DNA of 21,402 bases from assembly GCA_910577165.1 (NCBI GenBank), contig CAJTLX010000055.1, positions 1-21,402 of the forward strand. The letters run 5' to 3'. The notes beneath the pieces were generated by a model. The model did no database searches. It was given only the letters and a program-made list of their open reading frames with translations, and was not told where the DNA came from. The translations under genes were made by a program, and so were the position numbers. Of the stretch, positions 16,223-21,402 are shown piece after piece (positions within the stretch are counted from its first letter, which is position 1; each line of letters opens with the position of its first letter). This DNA comes from an uncultured Lachnospiraceae bacterium. GTDB lineage: Bacteria; Bacillota; Clostridia; Lachnospirales; Lachnospiraceae.

Positions 16223-16344
16223 TTTTAGTTCCGCATCTGCCCTTCCAGTACCCAATGACCTGGGAAGAAATTTTTGTTCGCTTTGTTCCCATAAATTTCT
16301 TCCGGGCACTGTCCGGGCATATGCTGTTTTAGTTCCGCATCTGC
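16223..16344. repeat. Palindrome-bearing segment with 18-bp direct repeats in the leuS leader
   Basis: TTTTAGTTCCGCATCTGC occurs exactly at 16223-16240 and 16327-16344. Between the copies lies a perfect 11-bp inverted repeat, GGAAGAAATTT (16263-16273) and AAATTTCTTCC (16293-16303). There is also a short direct repeat of TCCGGGCA (16301-16308 and 16312-16319). A competing pairing on the minus strand is possible between CTTCCCAG and CTGGAAGG near 16244-16267. The segment sits between the T-box terminator and the leuS ribosome binding site, where leaders are usually short. It may be a small inserted intergenic element; the identity of the family is not known to me. Confidence 0.65.
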
Positions 16345-16373
16345 ATCTAATTTTTATACGCACCCCCGCGCAC

Positions 16374-16410
16374 AAAAAAGACTTCGTCTCTGTTTCCAGA
16401 GACGAAGTCT
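16374..16410 (-). terminator. T-box attenuator terminator of leuS
   Basis: On the minus strand, AGACTTCGTCTCTG (16397-16410) and CAGAGACGAAGTCT (16379-16392) form a perfect 14-bp stem closed by a GAAA loop. A T-run (16374-16378) follows. It lies right after the T-box sequence, as expected for the alternative to the antiterminator. Confidence 0.95.
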
Positions 16411-16640
16411 GCTTCGCGGTACCACTCTAGTTCATGCGCAGTGCGCACACCCTCTACTTCCTGTAACGGGGAAACCCGCCGGAATCTATCTGCATCCGCC
16501 CTTCAATTCCGGGACTCCAAGGCGAGTTCAATCTTTCGCACCTGCGGCTTCACACCAGCCAGCCGCTCTCTGCAAGGGTATCCAGATCTACTGCTCCTCT
16601 TCACTATCTTTTTCCCGACAAAAAATGTCCGTTTGATTTC
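16374..16640 (-). promoter_or_regulatory. Leucine T-box riboswitch upstream of leuS
   Basis: T-box leaders read the charging state of one tRNA and control transcription of the gene behind them. The conserved T-box sequence AGAGTGGTACCGCG is at 16415-16428 on the minus strand. Its TGGT (16421-16424) would pair with the ACCA end of an uncharged tRNA, matching the A discriminator of tRNA-Leu. Stem I lies upstream (about 16500-16610) with an AGTAGA element. In the specifier loop, GAACTCGCC places a CTC leucine codon at 16524-16526. A strong attenuator terminator follows. Together with leuS just downstream this makes a leucine-specific assignment secure. Confidence 0.95.
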
Positions 16641-16645
16641 TTCTG

Positions 16646-16675
16646 ATTTTAACGCAAAATCAGGAGATTTGTCAA
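16646..16675 (-). promoter_or_regulatory. Promoter of the leuS T-box transcript
   Basis: On the minus strand a perfect -35 TTGACA (16670-16675) is followed after 18 bases by TAAAAT (16646-16651). The initiation point would be near 16639, just ahead of T-box stem I. Confidence 0.8.
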
Positions 16676-16801
16676 GTATTTTTTCCCTTCTTTTCAAAAT
16701 TTACTCAAAGAACTTTTTATGCTTTATTTTATCTCCTGTTGCCTGCGGTTTTCTCATTAGACACGTTTAATGTCGCCTTTATCTTCCAGAATTTTACAAA
16801 T

Positions 16802-16838
16802 AGCAATATTTAAGTATCCAATATATCGAAATATTGCT
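16802..16838. repeat. Inverted repeat AGCAATATTT / AAATATTGCT upstream of the lipoprotein promoter
   Basis: Perfect 10-bp arms (16802-16811 and 16829-16838) enclose a 17-base spacer and are followed by CTATTTTTT. The same AGCAATA/TATTGCT pair recurs in the leader of the next gene (16943-16972). The A+T-rich gap between the leuS promoter and this gene, 16680-16889, otherwise shows no gene. Confidence 0.5.
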
Positions 16839-16889
16839 CTATTTTTTATATAATTTCCACAAAAATACTTTAAAATACTCTCCTGATAA

Positions 16890-16918
16890 TTGACACAATG
16901 CATAAATCATGCTATATT
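16890..16918 (+). promoter_or_regulatory. Strong sigma-A-type promoter of the carbohydrate-binding lipoprotein gene
   Basis: Consensus TTGACA (16890-16895) and TATATT (16913-16918) are spaced by 17 bases. Two direct repeats of AAAATACT (16862-16869 and 16872-16879), one helical turn apart, lie just upstream and could be an UP-type element or activator sites. The leader of about 85 bases contains the hairpin AAGCAATA/TATTGCTT (16943-16972). Confidence 0.8.
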
Positions 16919-17011
16919 TATAACAGTGATGTTACATTCAAAAAGCAATAGTTTTTTCCCTTCTTATTGCTTGAAAACACATCATAAAAAAAAACTTGAG
17001 GAGGTTTTTTT

Positions 17012-18166
17012 ATGAAATTAAAGAAATTGATGGGCATGGCTCTGGTTTCTTCCCTTGCAATCAGTTCTCTTGCTGCGTGCGGGGATGAGGAAACGAATTC
17101 TAAGACGACACCGACGCCAACCGCAACCACAGCACCGACAAATACTCTGGCACCAACACCAACTCCGACACCGGAGCCAACACCTACACCTACCACAGCA
17201 CCGACAGAAGTGCCAAAAGATCCAAATCTGGTATTTTCCTACGATGCATCGGAAAGATCTCAGGCACTGTATTTCCAGGACAAAGGCGGGGCAAGAGCAA
17301 GATGGATCAATACGGATGGACATGACAGCGGTGAATGCTTCTCGATTATCGGGCGTACCGAGAGCTGGCATGGTGTGTCACTCACGGTTCCGAGTGAGTG
17401 CATTGGCAAAGTTCTCCATGTTTCCTACTGGGCAAAACATGAAGTTGGAGAGCCGATTATGATCTCCGCTACCCTGCAAGTTACCAAGCCGGACGGCAAC
17501 AGTGACTGGCCGGAACGCGCTAACAATGATGCGGTTCCTTCCGGTGAGTGGGTATTGATTGAGAATGATGTTCCTGTCTATGCGGATGTTACCAATCCAA
17601 TTCTTTGCTGGGAGGCAACTGACACTAACGATTTCTGCATTGATGACGTGGTGATCACCATTGTAGAAGGCGCGACAGCAGAAGCACAATATCAGGATCT
17701 GGTTGTTGACAAGCCTGATATGTCAGCTGTGGAGAGCATCTCCCTTACCTTTAACGACGAAAATCTTTTCTTTGGAAATCGCGGCGATGGCACTGCTGCC
17801 ATTGTTTCCGGCGGACATGACGACGATTTTGCAATGCAGGTAACAGGGCGCACTGCAACGTGGAATGGCGCGGAAGTTGATCTTTCAGACTACAACCTTG
17901 CAGGTCGCACAATCGATATCTCCTACTGGGTTAAAGTGGAAGAAGCAACCGAAGTAAATGTTACCCTTCAGGAAGATACCTCCGACGGTGCGGACACCGC
18001 CTATAATCGCCTTGCAAGTTCTGGCGATCTGACTCCTGGCGAGTGGACACAGGTAACCGGCACAATTACCGTCGGCGAGAATACCGTAAAACCGATTCTC
18101 TATTTTGAGTCCCCTTCCGATACCGCAAGCTTTACGGTGGACGAAGTAGTGATCTCTTTTAACTAA
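17012..18166 (+). CDS. Lipoprotein with two tandem carbohydrate-binding-like (CBM4/9-type) domains
   Basis: The 384-residue protein begins with a lipoprotein signal peptide: KLKK, a hydrophobic core, and lipobox LAAC with lipidated C23. A Thr/Pro-rich wall-spanning linker follows (32-68). Two related beta-rich domains come next (about 74-217 and 233-384). Each carries a matching segment (FSIIGRTESWHGVSLTVPS and MQVTGRTATWNGAEVDLSD, then VSYWAKH and ISYWVKV). They end in FCIDDVVITI and FTVDEVVISF, the pattern of CBM4/9/22-type modules that bind xylan or other polysaccharides. No catalytic domain is present, so it is probably a cell-surface glycan-binding protein. The start is ATG 17012 with GAGGAGG 7 bases upstream. 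It is monocistronic, with its own promoter and terminator. Assignment to one CBM family is uncertain. Confidence 0.85.
   Translation: MKLKKLMGMALVSSLAISSLAACGDEETNSKTTPTPTATTAPTNTLAPTPTPTPEPTPTPTTAPTEVPKDPNLVFSYDASERSQALYFQDKGGARARWINTDGHDSGECFSIIGRTESWHGVSLTVPSECIGKVLHVSYWAKHEVGEPIMISATLQVTKPDGNSDWPERANNDAVPSGEWVLIENDVPVYADVTNPILCWEATDTNDFCIDDVVITIVEGATAEAQYQDLVVDKPDMSAVESISLTFNDENLFFGNRGDGTAAIVSGGHDDDFAMQVTGRTATWNGAEVDLSDYNLAGRTIDISYWVKVEEATEVNVTLQEDTSDGADTAYNRLASSGDLTPGEWTQVTGTITVGENTVKPILYFESPSDTASFTVDEVVISFN
17105..17215 (+). repeat. Low-complexity Thr/Pro linker-coding repeat
   Basis: This stretch of CCAAC/ACACC-type units encodes alternating threonine and proline, residues 32-68 of the lipoprotein. 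It is an in-frame linker between the lipid anchor and the first binding domain, and is not an array of spacers. Confidence 0.85.
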
Positions 18167-18194
18167 TTACGCTTTCTCATAATTTTTTCATCAT

Positions 18195-18234
18195 AAAAAA
18201 GAAGACTGCACCTTTAGGTGCAGTTTTCTTTTTT
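18195..18234 (+). terminator. Intrinsic terminator after the lipoprotein gene
   Basis: ACTGCACCT-TT-AGGTGCAGT (18205-18224) is a perfect 9-bp hairpin. The flanking AAAAAAGAAG and TTTTCTTTTTT extend it to a 19-pair stem with one G-T pair. The A and T tracts make it usable in both directions. Confidence 0.93.
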
Positions 18235-18307
18235 GCTGTGATTTTTCTTCTACCGGACAGCCCCCGCCGCATATTCTGTAAAAATGAGAAAAATCGGGGG
18301 ATTTTCC

Positions 18308-19093
18308 ATGCCGGAATCCAATAAAAAAGATCTGTTTTATGCCACTGCAAAAACTGTCTTTCTCTGCGCCTGCTTCTTCCTTTTGTTTGCCGCGCTCTTC
18401 ACTTACATACCAAAAGCCGTTGACACCATCAGCAATACCATCTCCGAGAAAAAACTGCCCATCTACTGTGTCAAGACGGATAAACCCCAAATTGCACTTA
18501 GTTTTGATGCCGCGTGGGGCAATGAAGATACTGCACGTATCTTAGAAATTCTTGCCAAACATGATGTACACGTAACTTTCTTTATGACGGGTGGTTGGAT
18601 GAATAAATATCCGGACGATGTCAAAGCCATCCTTGCCGGAGGGCATGACCTTGGCAATCACAGCCAAAATCACAAACAGATGTCCACTCTCTCCCTCGCC
18701 GAATGCAAAGAGGAACTAACCGCACCACATGATTATATCAAGGAATTGACGGGCGAAGAAATGATCCTTTTCCGCCCTCCTTACGGTGACTATAACGATA
18801 CGGTTATCCAGGCAGCAGATGAATGTGGTTACTATGCGATCCAATGGGATGTGGATTCCCTGGACTGGAAAGACTATGGTGTGGACTCGATTATCAAGAC
18901 GGTCACGCAGCACAAGCATCTCGGTGATGGCTCAATTATTTTAATGCACAATGGTGCAAAATACACTGCGGACGCACTGGACTCGGTAATCACTATTCTA
19001 AAAGAAAAAGGCTATGAATTTGTTCCCATCTCGGAGCTGATTATCCGGGAAAATTTTGAAATTGACCATGAAGGAAGACAGTACAATAAATAA
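18308..19093 (+). CDS. Polysaccharide deacetylase, PdaB-like (CE4 family), membrane-anchored
   Basis: CE4 deacetylases remove N-acetyl groups from peptidoglycan or related glycans; PdaB-type members act during sporulation in Bacillota. The 261-residue protein has an N-terminal membrane anchor (about 12-34) and the CE4 motifs. Motif 1 is SFDAAWGNED (65-74), the PdaB-style form of TFDDG. Motif 2 is GHDLGNHSQNH (metal-binding H118 and H122). Motif 3 is RPPYGDYN, followed by WDVDSLDWKDYG and IILMHNGAKYTADAL. The start is ATG 18308, with GGGGGA 6 bases upstream. An in-frame ATG at 18284 has no ribosome binding site. It follows the lipoprotein gene across a terminator and probably has its own weak promoter. 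The symbol is left blank because PdaB orthology cannot be separated from other CE4 paralogues here. Confidence 0.92.
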   Translation: MPESNKKDLFYATAKTVFLCACFFLLFAALFTYIPKAVDTISNTISEKKLPIYCVKTDKPQIALSFDAAWGNEDTARILEILAKHDVHVTFFMTGGWMNKYPDDVKAILAGGHDLGNHSQNHKQMSTLSLAECKEELTAPHDYIKELTGEEMILFRPPYGDYNDTVIQAADECGYYAIQWDVDSLDWKDYGVDSIIKTVTQHKHLGDGSIILMHNGAKYTADALDSVITILKEKGYEFVPISELIIRENFEIDHEGRQYNK

Positions 19094-19113
19094 AATACTA
19101 AAATATATTTTCA

Positions 19114-19159
19114 CAAAATAAGGCAAGTGCAGAGTAATCAATGCGCTTGCCTTATTTTG
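19114..19159. terminator. Inverted repeat after the deacetylase gene
   Basis: CAAAATAAGGCAAG (19114-19127) and CTTGCCTTATTTTG (19146-19159) form a perfect 14-bp palindrome around an 18-base loop; TCAC and GTGA extend it outward. Only an internal TTATTTT serves as a T-rich end, so it is a probable but not canonical terminator. It also marks the left border of the A+T-rich toxin-antitoxin segment. Confidence 0.7.
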
Positions 19160-19212
19160 GTGATTATTTAAAAAAGATTAACCAATTTCCGCCCCTTTGC
19201 ATTATAAATATG

Positions 19213-19241
19213 TTGACAAACTATCAGTTGAAGTATATACT
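19213..19241 (+). promoter_or_regulatory. Strong promoter of the toxin-antitoxin operon
   Basis: A perfect -35 TTGACA (19213-19218) and TATACT -10 (19236-19241) are spaced by 17 bases. Both the spacer and the initiation region are covered by operator-like sites, which fits autorepression. Confidence 0.85.
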
Positions 19242-19253
19242 ATCAATTGATAG
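19221..19253. promoter_or_regulatory. Tandem operator-like sites over the toxin-antitoxin promoter
   Basis: CTATCAATTGATAG (19240-19253) is a perfect 14-bp palindrome overlapping the end of the -10 and the start site. A second copy with an intact first half, CTATCAGTTGA (19221-19231), lies in the -35/-10 spacer, 19 bases away. The HTH domain of the downstream antitoxin is the likely binder; this is inference from position and symmetry. Confidence 0.7.
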
Positions 19254-19271
19254 CATATATTCATAAAGTAG

Positions 19272-19682
19272 GTGATTATCATTTTTCTTAGCGTAAAATC
19301 AAAAAAGAAGACTGTAAGTTCCTTTCTCAAAGAGTTAAAAGATTTTCTTGAAAAAGAAGATTTTAATATAAATGAAGATATTGTCTTAATCAATAAGAAT
19401 AAAACAAACGATAAAGAACATTCAACATCATATACTTTATTAGATTTAGAATATGATATAGATGATGTTGTTGAAAGATTAAAAGAATTGACTGTAGAGG
19501 AATATTCTGAAACGAAAATCGACAAAGATGATATAAACCCACCATTGCTTTTTGTATTTGGAAAGAATATAAATGGAAAAATTGTCTATGTGAAACTAAA
19601 AATAAAAGGAAACCCAAAAAAGTATGTTTTATGCGTATCATTCCATTATGCAAGGGATAAAATGGATTTTCCCTATGCATGA
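19272..19682 (+). CDS. MqsR-like toxin of a type II toxin-antitoxin module (start uncertain)
   Basis: The product of about 133-136 residues ends with a pattern I recognise from MqsR-family toxins of Bacillota: TLLDLEYDIDDVVERLKELTVEEYSE, then FVFGKNINGKIVYVKLKIKG and VLCVSFHYA. MqsR is a RelE-fold, ribosome-independent mRNA interferase. The first 50 residues are rich in Lys and form predicted helices. No ATG starts the frame. GTG at 19272 is the first possible start after an in-frame TAG, but it overlaps the purine site AGGTGAT (19270-19276). That site would fit an ATT at 19281 better. It is followed after 27 bases by the antitoxin gene; toxin-first order matches mqsRA. Codon use is much richer in A+T than in neighbouring genes, suggesting transfer. 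Confidence 0.75.
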   Translation: MIIIFLSVKSKKKTVSSFLKELKDFLEKEDFNINEDIVLINKNKTNDKEHSTSYTLLDLEYDIDDVVERLKELTVEEYSETKIDKDDINPPLLFVFGKNINGKIVYVKLKIKGNPKKYVLCVSFHYARDKMDFPYA

Positions 19683-19709
19683 TTTCGAACCAGAAAAGGA
19701 GGGAGAAAA

Positions 19710-20756
19710 ATGGAACCTAGCACATTGATCCGAAAAATTCATATGAACTGTCCATTATGTGACAAAACACATGAAGTCGAAGAAAGAAAACGCTTTACTA
19801 CAATTACTTTGAAAGGTGATGAAATAACTTATACCAAACGATTCTATTTCTGTGCAAATGCAAACGAAGATGAGAACGAATTTGAAACCGGCTCCATGAC
19901 AAATGAAAATCTTCTCAATGCAAAAAATGCCTACCGGATAAAACATGGATTACTCACCTCCAATGAAATCGTCGCAATCAGGGAAAGTTATAATCTGTCC
20001 CAAGTTGATCTCGCAAGATTACTTGGTTGGGGTGAAGCAACCATCTCAAGATACGAAAGCAAGGCAATCCAAGATGAACCTTACGACACAATGCTTCGCT
20101 TGATCAGGGACAATCCATTACAAGCTTTGGAATTTTTAAAAAAGAATACTGATAAATTCACAAAGTCAAAAAAACTGGAAATACGGGAGAAAATGATTGA
20201 AAAACTTGGTTCATATGGAAAAGAATATCTGACGCGGCAGGCTTTTGAAGGAGAATATGTCAACTTTGAAGAACCTTCCGATTCCAATGGTTTCACAAAG
20301 CTGAATATTGATAAAATTGAAGCTGCCATTTCATATATTGCTGAAAATGTATCAAATTTGTTCAAAGTAAAACTTATGAAAATGCTTTGGTATGCAGATG
20401 CTCTTTCTTATAAAATGAAAGGATGTTCGATAACAGGAATGGTTTATCGGCATGATGATCTGGGGGCACTCCCCATTGGACATTATAGCCTTATGAATTT
20501 AGAAAACCTAAATATCCGTGAGGAAAAAAGTTCTAATTATGATTCAACATTATTTCATATATACCCATCAAAAGGAATTGATTATTCTGTTTTAAGTGAC
20601 GATGAAACGAAAATATTAGATACGGTAATCAGAAAATTTAAAAATTATAAGGCAAAGGAAATTATTTATTATATGCATGATGAACGGGCATATAAGGAAA
20701 CAAAACAGGATGAGATTATTCCTTTTAGTCTTGCTAAGGAAATTCGGGAACTCTAA
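19710..20756 (+). CDS. MqsA-like zinc/HTH antitoxin with C-terminal Panacea (DUF4065/SocA-like) domain
   Basis: The 348-residue protein has three parts. An N-terminal zinc-ribbon-like segment carries C14-x2-C17 and a single C48 (YFCANA), where relatives usually have a second CxxC. Next comes an XRE-type helix-turn-helix (about 83-125: LTSNEIVAIRESYNLSQVDL, then RLLGWGEATISRYESKAIQD), the MqsA-like DNA-binding arrangement. The C-terminal part (about 200-330) matches the Panacea domain: KLMKMLWYADALSYKMKG, then GMVYRHDDLGALPIGHY. Panacea domains are established as antitoxin domains of many unrelated toxins (PanAT systems), and SocA carries a related domain. The HTH probably represses the operon through the tandem sites at 19221-19253. 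ATG 19710 has a GGAGGGAG ribosome binding site. Base composition is A+T-rich like the toxin gene. Confidence 0.85.
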   Translation: MEPSTLIRKIHMNCPLCDKTHEVEERKRFTTITLKGDEITYTKRFYFCANANEDENEFETGSMTNENLLNAKNAYRIKHGLLTSNEIVAIRESYNLSQVDLARLLGWGEATISRYESKAIQDEPYDTMLRLIRDNPLQALEFLKKNTDKFTKSKKLEIREKMIEKLGSYGKEYLTRQAFEGEYVNFEEPSDSNGFTKLNIDKIEAAISYIAENVSNLFKVKLMKMLWYADALSYKMKGCSITGMVYRHDDLGALPIGHYSLMNLENLNIREEKSSNYDSTLFHIYPSKGIDYSVLSDDETKILDTVIRKFKNYKAKEIIYYMHDERAYKETKQDEIIPFSLAKEIREL

Positions 20757-20771
20757 AATTATCGCGGCAGC

Positions 20772-20812
20772 AAAAAACTGAGTAGGAGGCGGTAATAAAC
20801 CGCCACCCACTC
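20772..20812 (-). terminator. Minus-oriented intrinsic terminator beyond the antitoxin gene
   Basis: The stem pairs GAGT, GG and GGCGGT (20780-20793) with ACCGCC, CC and ACTC (20799-20812) around AATAA, with two single mismatches. Its T6 tract lies at 20772-20777 when read on the minus strand, so it terminates leftward transcription. No intact minus-strand gene lies to its right. Confidence 0.7.
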
Positions 20813-20843
20813 ATCGTCATGTCACCGAATCTTTCCAACTTGA

Positions 20844-20976
20844 TTATTTAATTATTTTTCTTTTCTCTGCCAACTCTTCCCCACAAATACGATAAATATT
20901 TCTATCCCCACCAAACTGTCATACTTTTTTCCCCCTTCTCATATATTTTATCAAAGTATTCCTCCTGGAACAAAAA
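20844..20976 (-). pseudogene. Possible decayed minus-strand reading frame
   Basis: Two short overlapping minus-strand frames look protein-like: EEYFDKIYEKGEKSMTVWWG (within 20902-20976), and RNIYRICGEELAEKRKIIK before a stop (20844-20918). One frameshift would join them. They lead directly towards the minus-oriented terminator at 20772-20812. This may be the tail of a lost gene or chance in A+T-rich DNA; I recognise no family. The remainder of 20757-21017 holds no other gene that I can support. Confidence 0.25.
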
Positions 20977-21017
20977 TTACAGCCGCCCAACCGCGCGGCA
21001 GATCGTGAGGTATCCCA

Positions 21018-21402
21018 TTGCAAACGAAAATTTTGGTTCTCCGCAAAAACCGGCTGCTTATCGGGCTTTTTCTGCTTATCGCGGCCGCCCTGCTCGTATT
21101 TTTGCTCTCCCGCATAAGTGAGCCATCTTCCTCCAATAACACCCCTAACCGCAGTAGTTCCGGCAATGTCAACAGCGGTTCAGCCTATGACTATTCCAGC
21201 CAGGATGTTGTCAGCCACGGCACTTCTGACCGCACAGTCGAAGATTTCTATCAATCCGATGCTACATACCGCGCCGGGGTCTATACCTGCGGCATTTCAC
21301 TTAATGATACCGTTTTAAGCCTTGAAGTCGTCCTTGACAAAGACCATATTAACTCGATCAGACTGATCAATCTTGAAGAGTCCGTAGCGACCATGTACCC
21401 GC
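21018..21402 (+). CDS. Membrane-anchored extracellular protein, partial (C-terminus beyond right edge)
   Basis: The frame begins with TTG at 21018, served by GTGAGG 7 bases upstream, after an in-frame TGA at 21006-21008. The 128 visible residues show a basic N-terminus (KILVLRKNR), one membrane segment (about 12-31), and a Ser/Asn-rich linker (about 36-60). A folded part follows with YRAGVYTCGISLNDTVLSLE, then VVLDKDHINSIRLINLEESV. The repeated strand pattern GVY...LEVVLDKDHINSI resembles FMN-binding-like or similar beta-rich extracytoplasmic domains in Clostridia, but I cannot assign a family with confidence. Base composition returns to that of the housekeeping block, so it lies outside the toxin-antitoxin segment. 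Confidence 0.75.
   Translation, partial: MQTKILVLRKNRLLIGLFLLIAAALLVFLLSRISEPSSSNNTPNRSSSGNVNSGSAYDYSSQDVVSHGTSDRTVEDFYQSDATYRAGVYTCGISLNDTVLSLEVVLDKDHINSIRLINLEESVATMYP

Noticed and set aside
16206..16292. N-terminal extension of leuS by 29 codons
   Set aside because: The open frame crosses the leader repeat and lacks a ribosome binding site. ATG 16205 has AAAGGAG at good spacing and gives the normal LeuRS length.
17105..17215. Possible CRISPR or tandem-repeat array
   Set aside because: Units are short, imperfect and in frame with a Thr/Pro linker; there are no spacers.
17018..17462. Cys/Arg-rich and Gln/His-rich frames over the lipoprotein gene on both strands
   Set aside because: Their odd composition comes from the Thr/Pro linker repeat read out of frame.
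18284..18307. Earlier ATG for the deacetylase
   Set aside because: No ribosome binding site precedes it, and the GGGGGA within this stretch serves ATG 18308.
19202..19680. Minus-strand frames over the toxin gene
   Set aside because: No ribosome binding site or family pattern. The plus frame has a promoter, MqsR-like motifs and a downstream partner gene.
20616..20810. 64-codon minus-strand frame ending inside the antitoxin gene
   Set aside because: It starts inside the terminator stem and runs antisense to the conserved Panacea domain.

Overview
The window looks like chromosomal DNA from a spore-forming Bacillota, most likely a member of Clostridia close to Lachnospiraceae. The grounds are gene content and order (plsY-der-DUF512 radical-SAM-like gene, and rplS-lepB-rbgA-rnhB-flhB'-yraN), a T-box in front of leuS, strong AGGAGG-type ribosome binding sites, TTG/GTG starts, a PdaB-type deacetylase and a giant fused 2-hydroxyacyl-CoA dehydratase activase. 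This placement is inferred from the sequence alone.

Positions 1-9130 hold a housekeeping block read entirely on the minus strand. In transcription order it runs rplS (with a promoter and an L19-leader-like hairpin), a terminator-like hairpin, lepB, rbgA, rnhB, an FlhB C-terminal-domain protein, yraN, pgeF, aroA, a PDZ/DUF512 Fe-S protein, der, and plsY, which is cut by the left edge. Most neighbours are tightly spaced, and several stop codons overlap the next ribosome binding site. The largest break is the pgeF-aroA gap, which contains three consecutive inverted repeats.

Positions 9280-13773 hold one very large plus-strand gene with its own promoter. It is a 1410-residue protein with two BadF/HgdC-type ATPase modules fused to a dehydratase-like C-terminal half. 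It converges on leuS across a bidirectional terminator. leuS (minus strand) is preceded by a canonical leucine T-box leader (CTC specifier, T-box, 14-bp terminator stem). Between that terminator and the leuS ribosome binding site lies an extra repeat-bearing segment of about 165 bases.

Positions 16890-19160 encode envelope functions on the plus strand: a lipoprotein with two carbohydrate-binding-like domains, then a PdaB-type polysaccharide deacetylase. Each is followed by a strong inverted repeat.

Positions 19200-20760 are visibly richer in A+T than the surroundings and look like a transferred island. They hold a two-gene toxin-antitoxin operon: an MqsR-like toxin, then an antitoxin combining an MqsA-like zinc/HTH front half with a Panacea (DUF4065) back half. 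A strong promoter is overlapped by two copies of a CTATCA-TTGA operator-like element. This is the most system-like feature of the window. The right edge cuts a membrane-anchored protein gene that begins with TTG.
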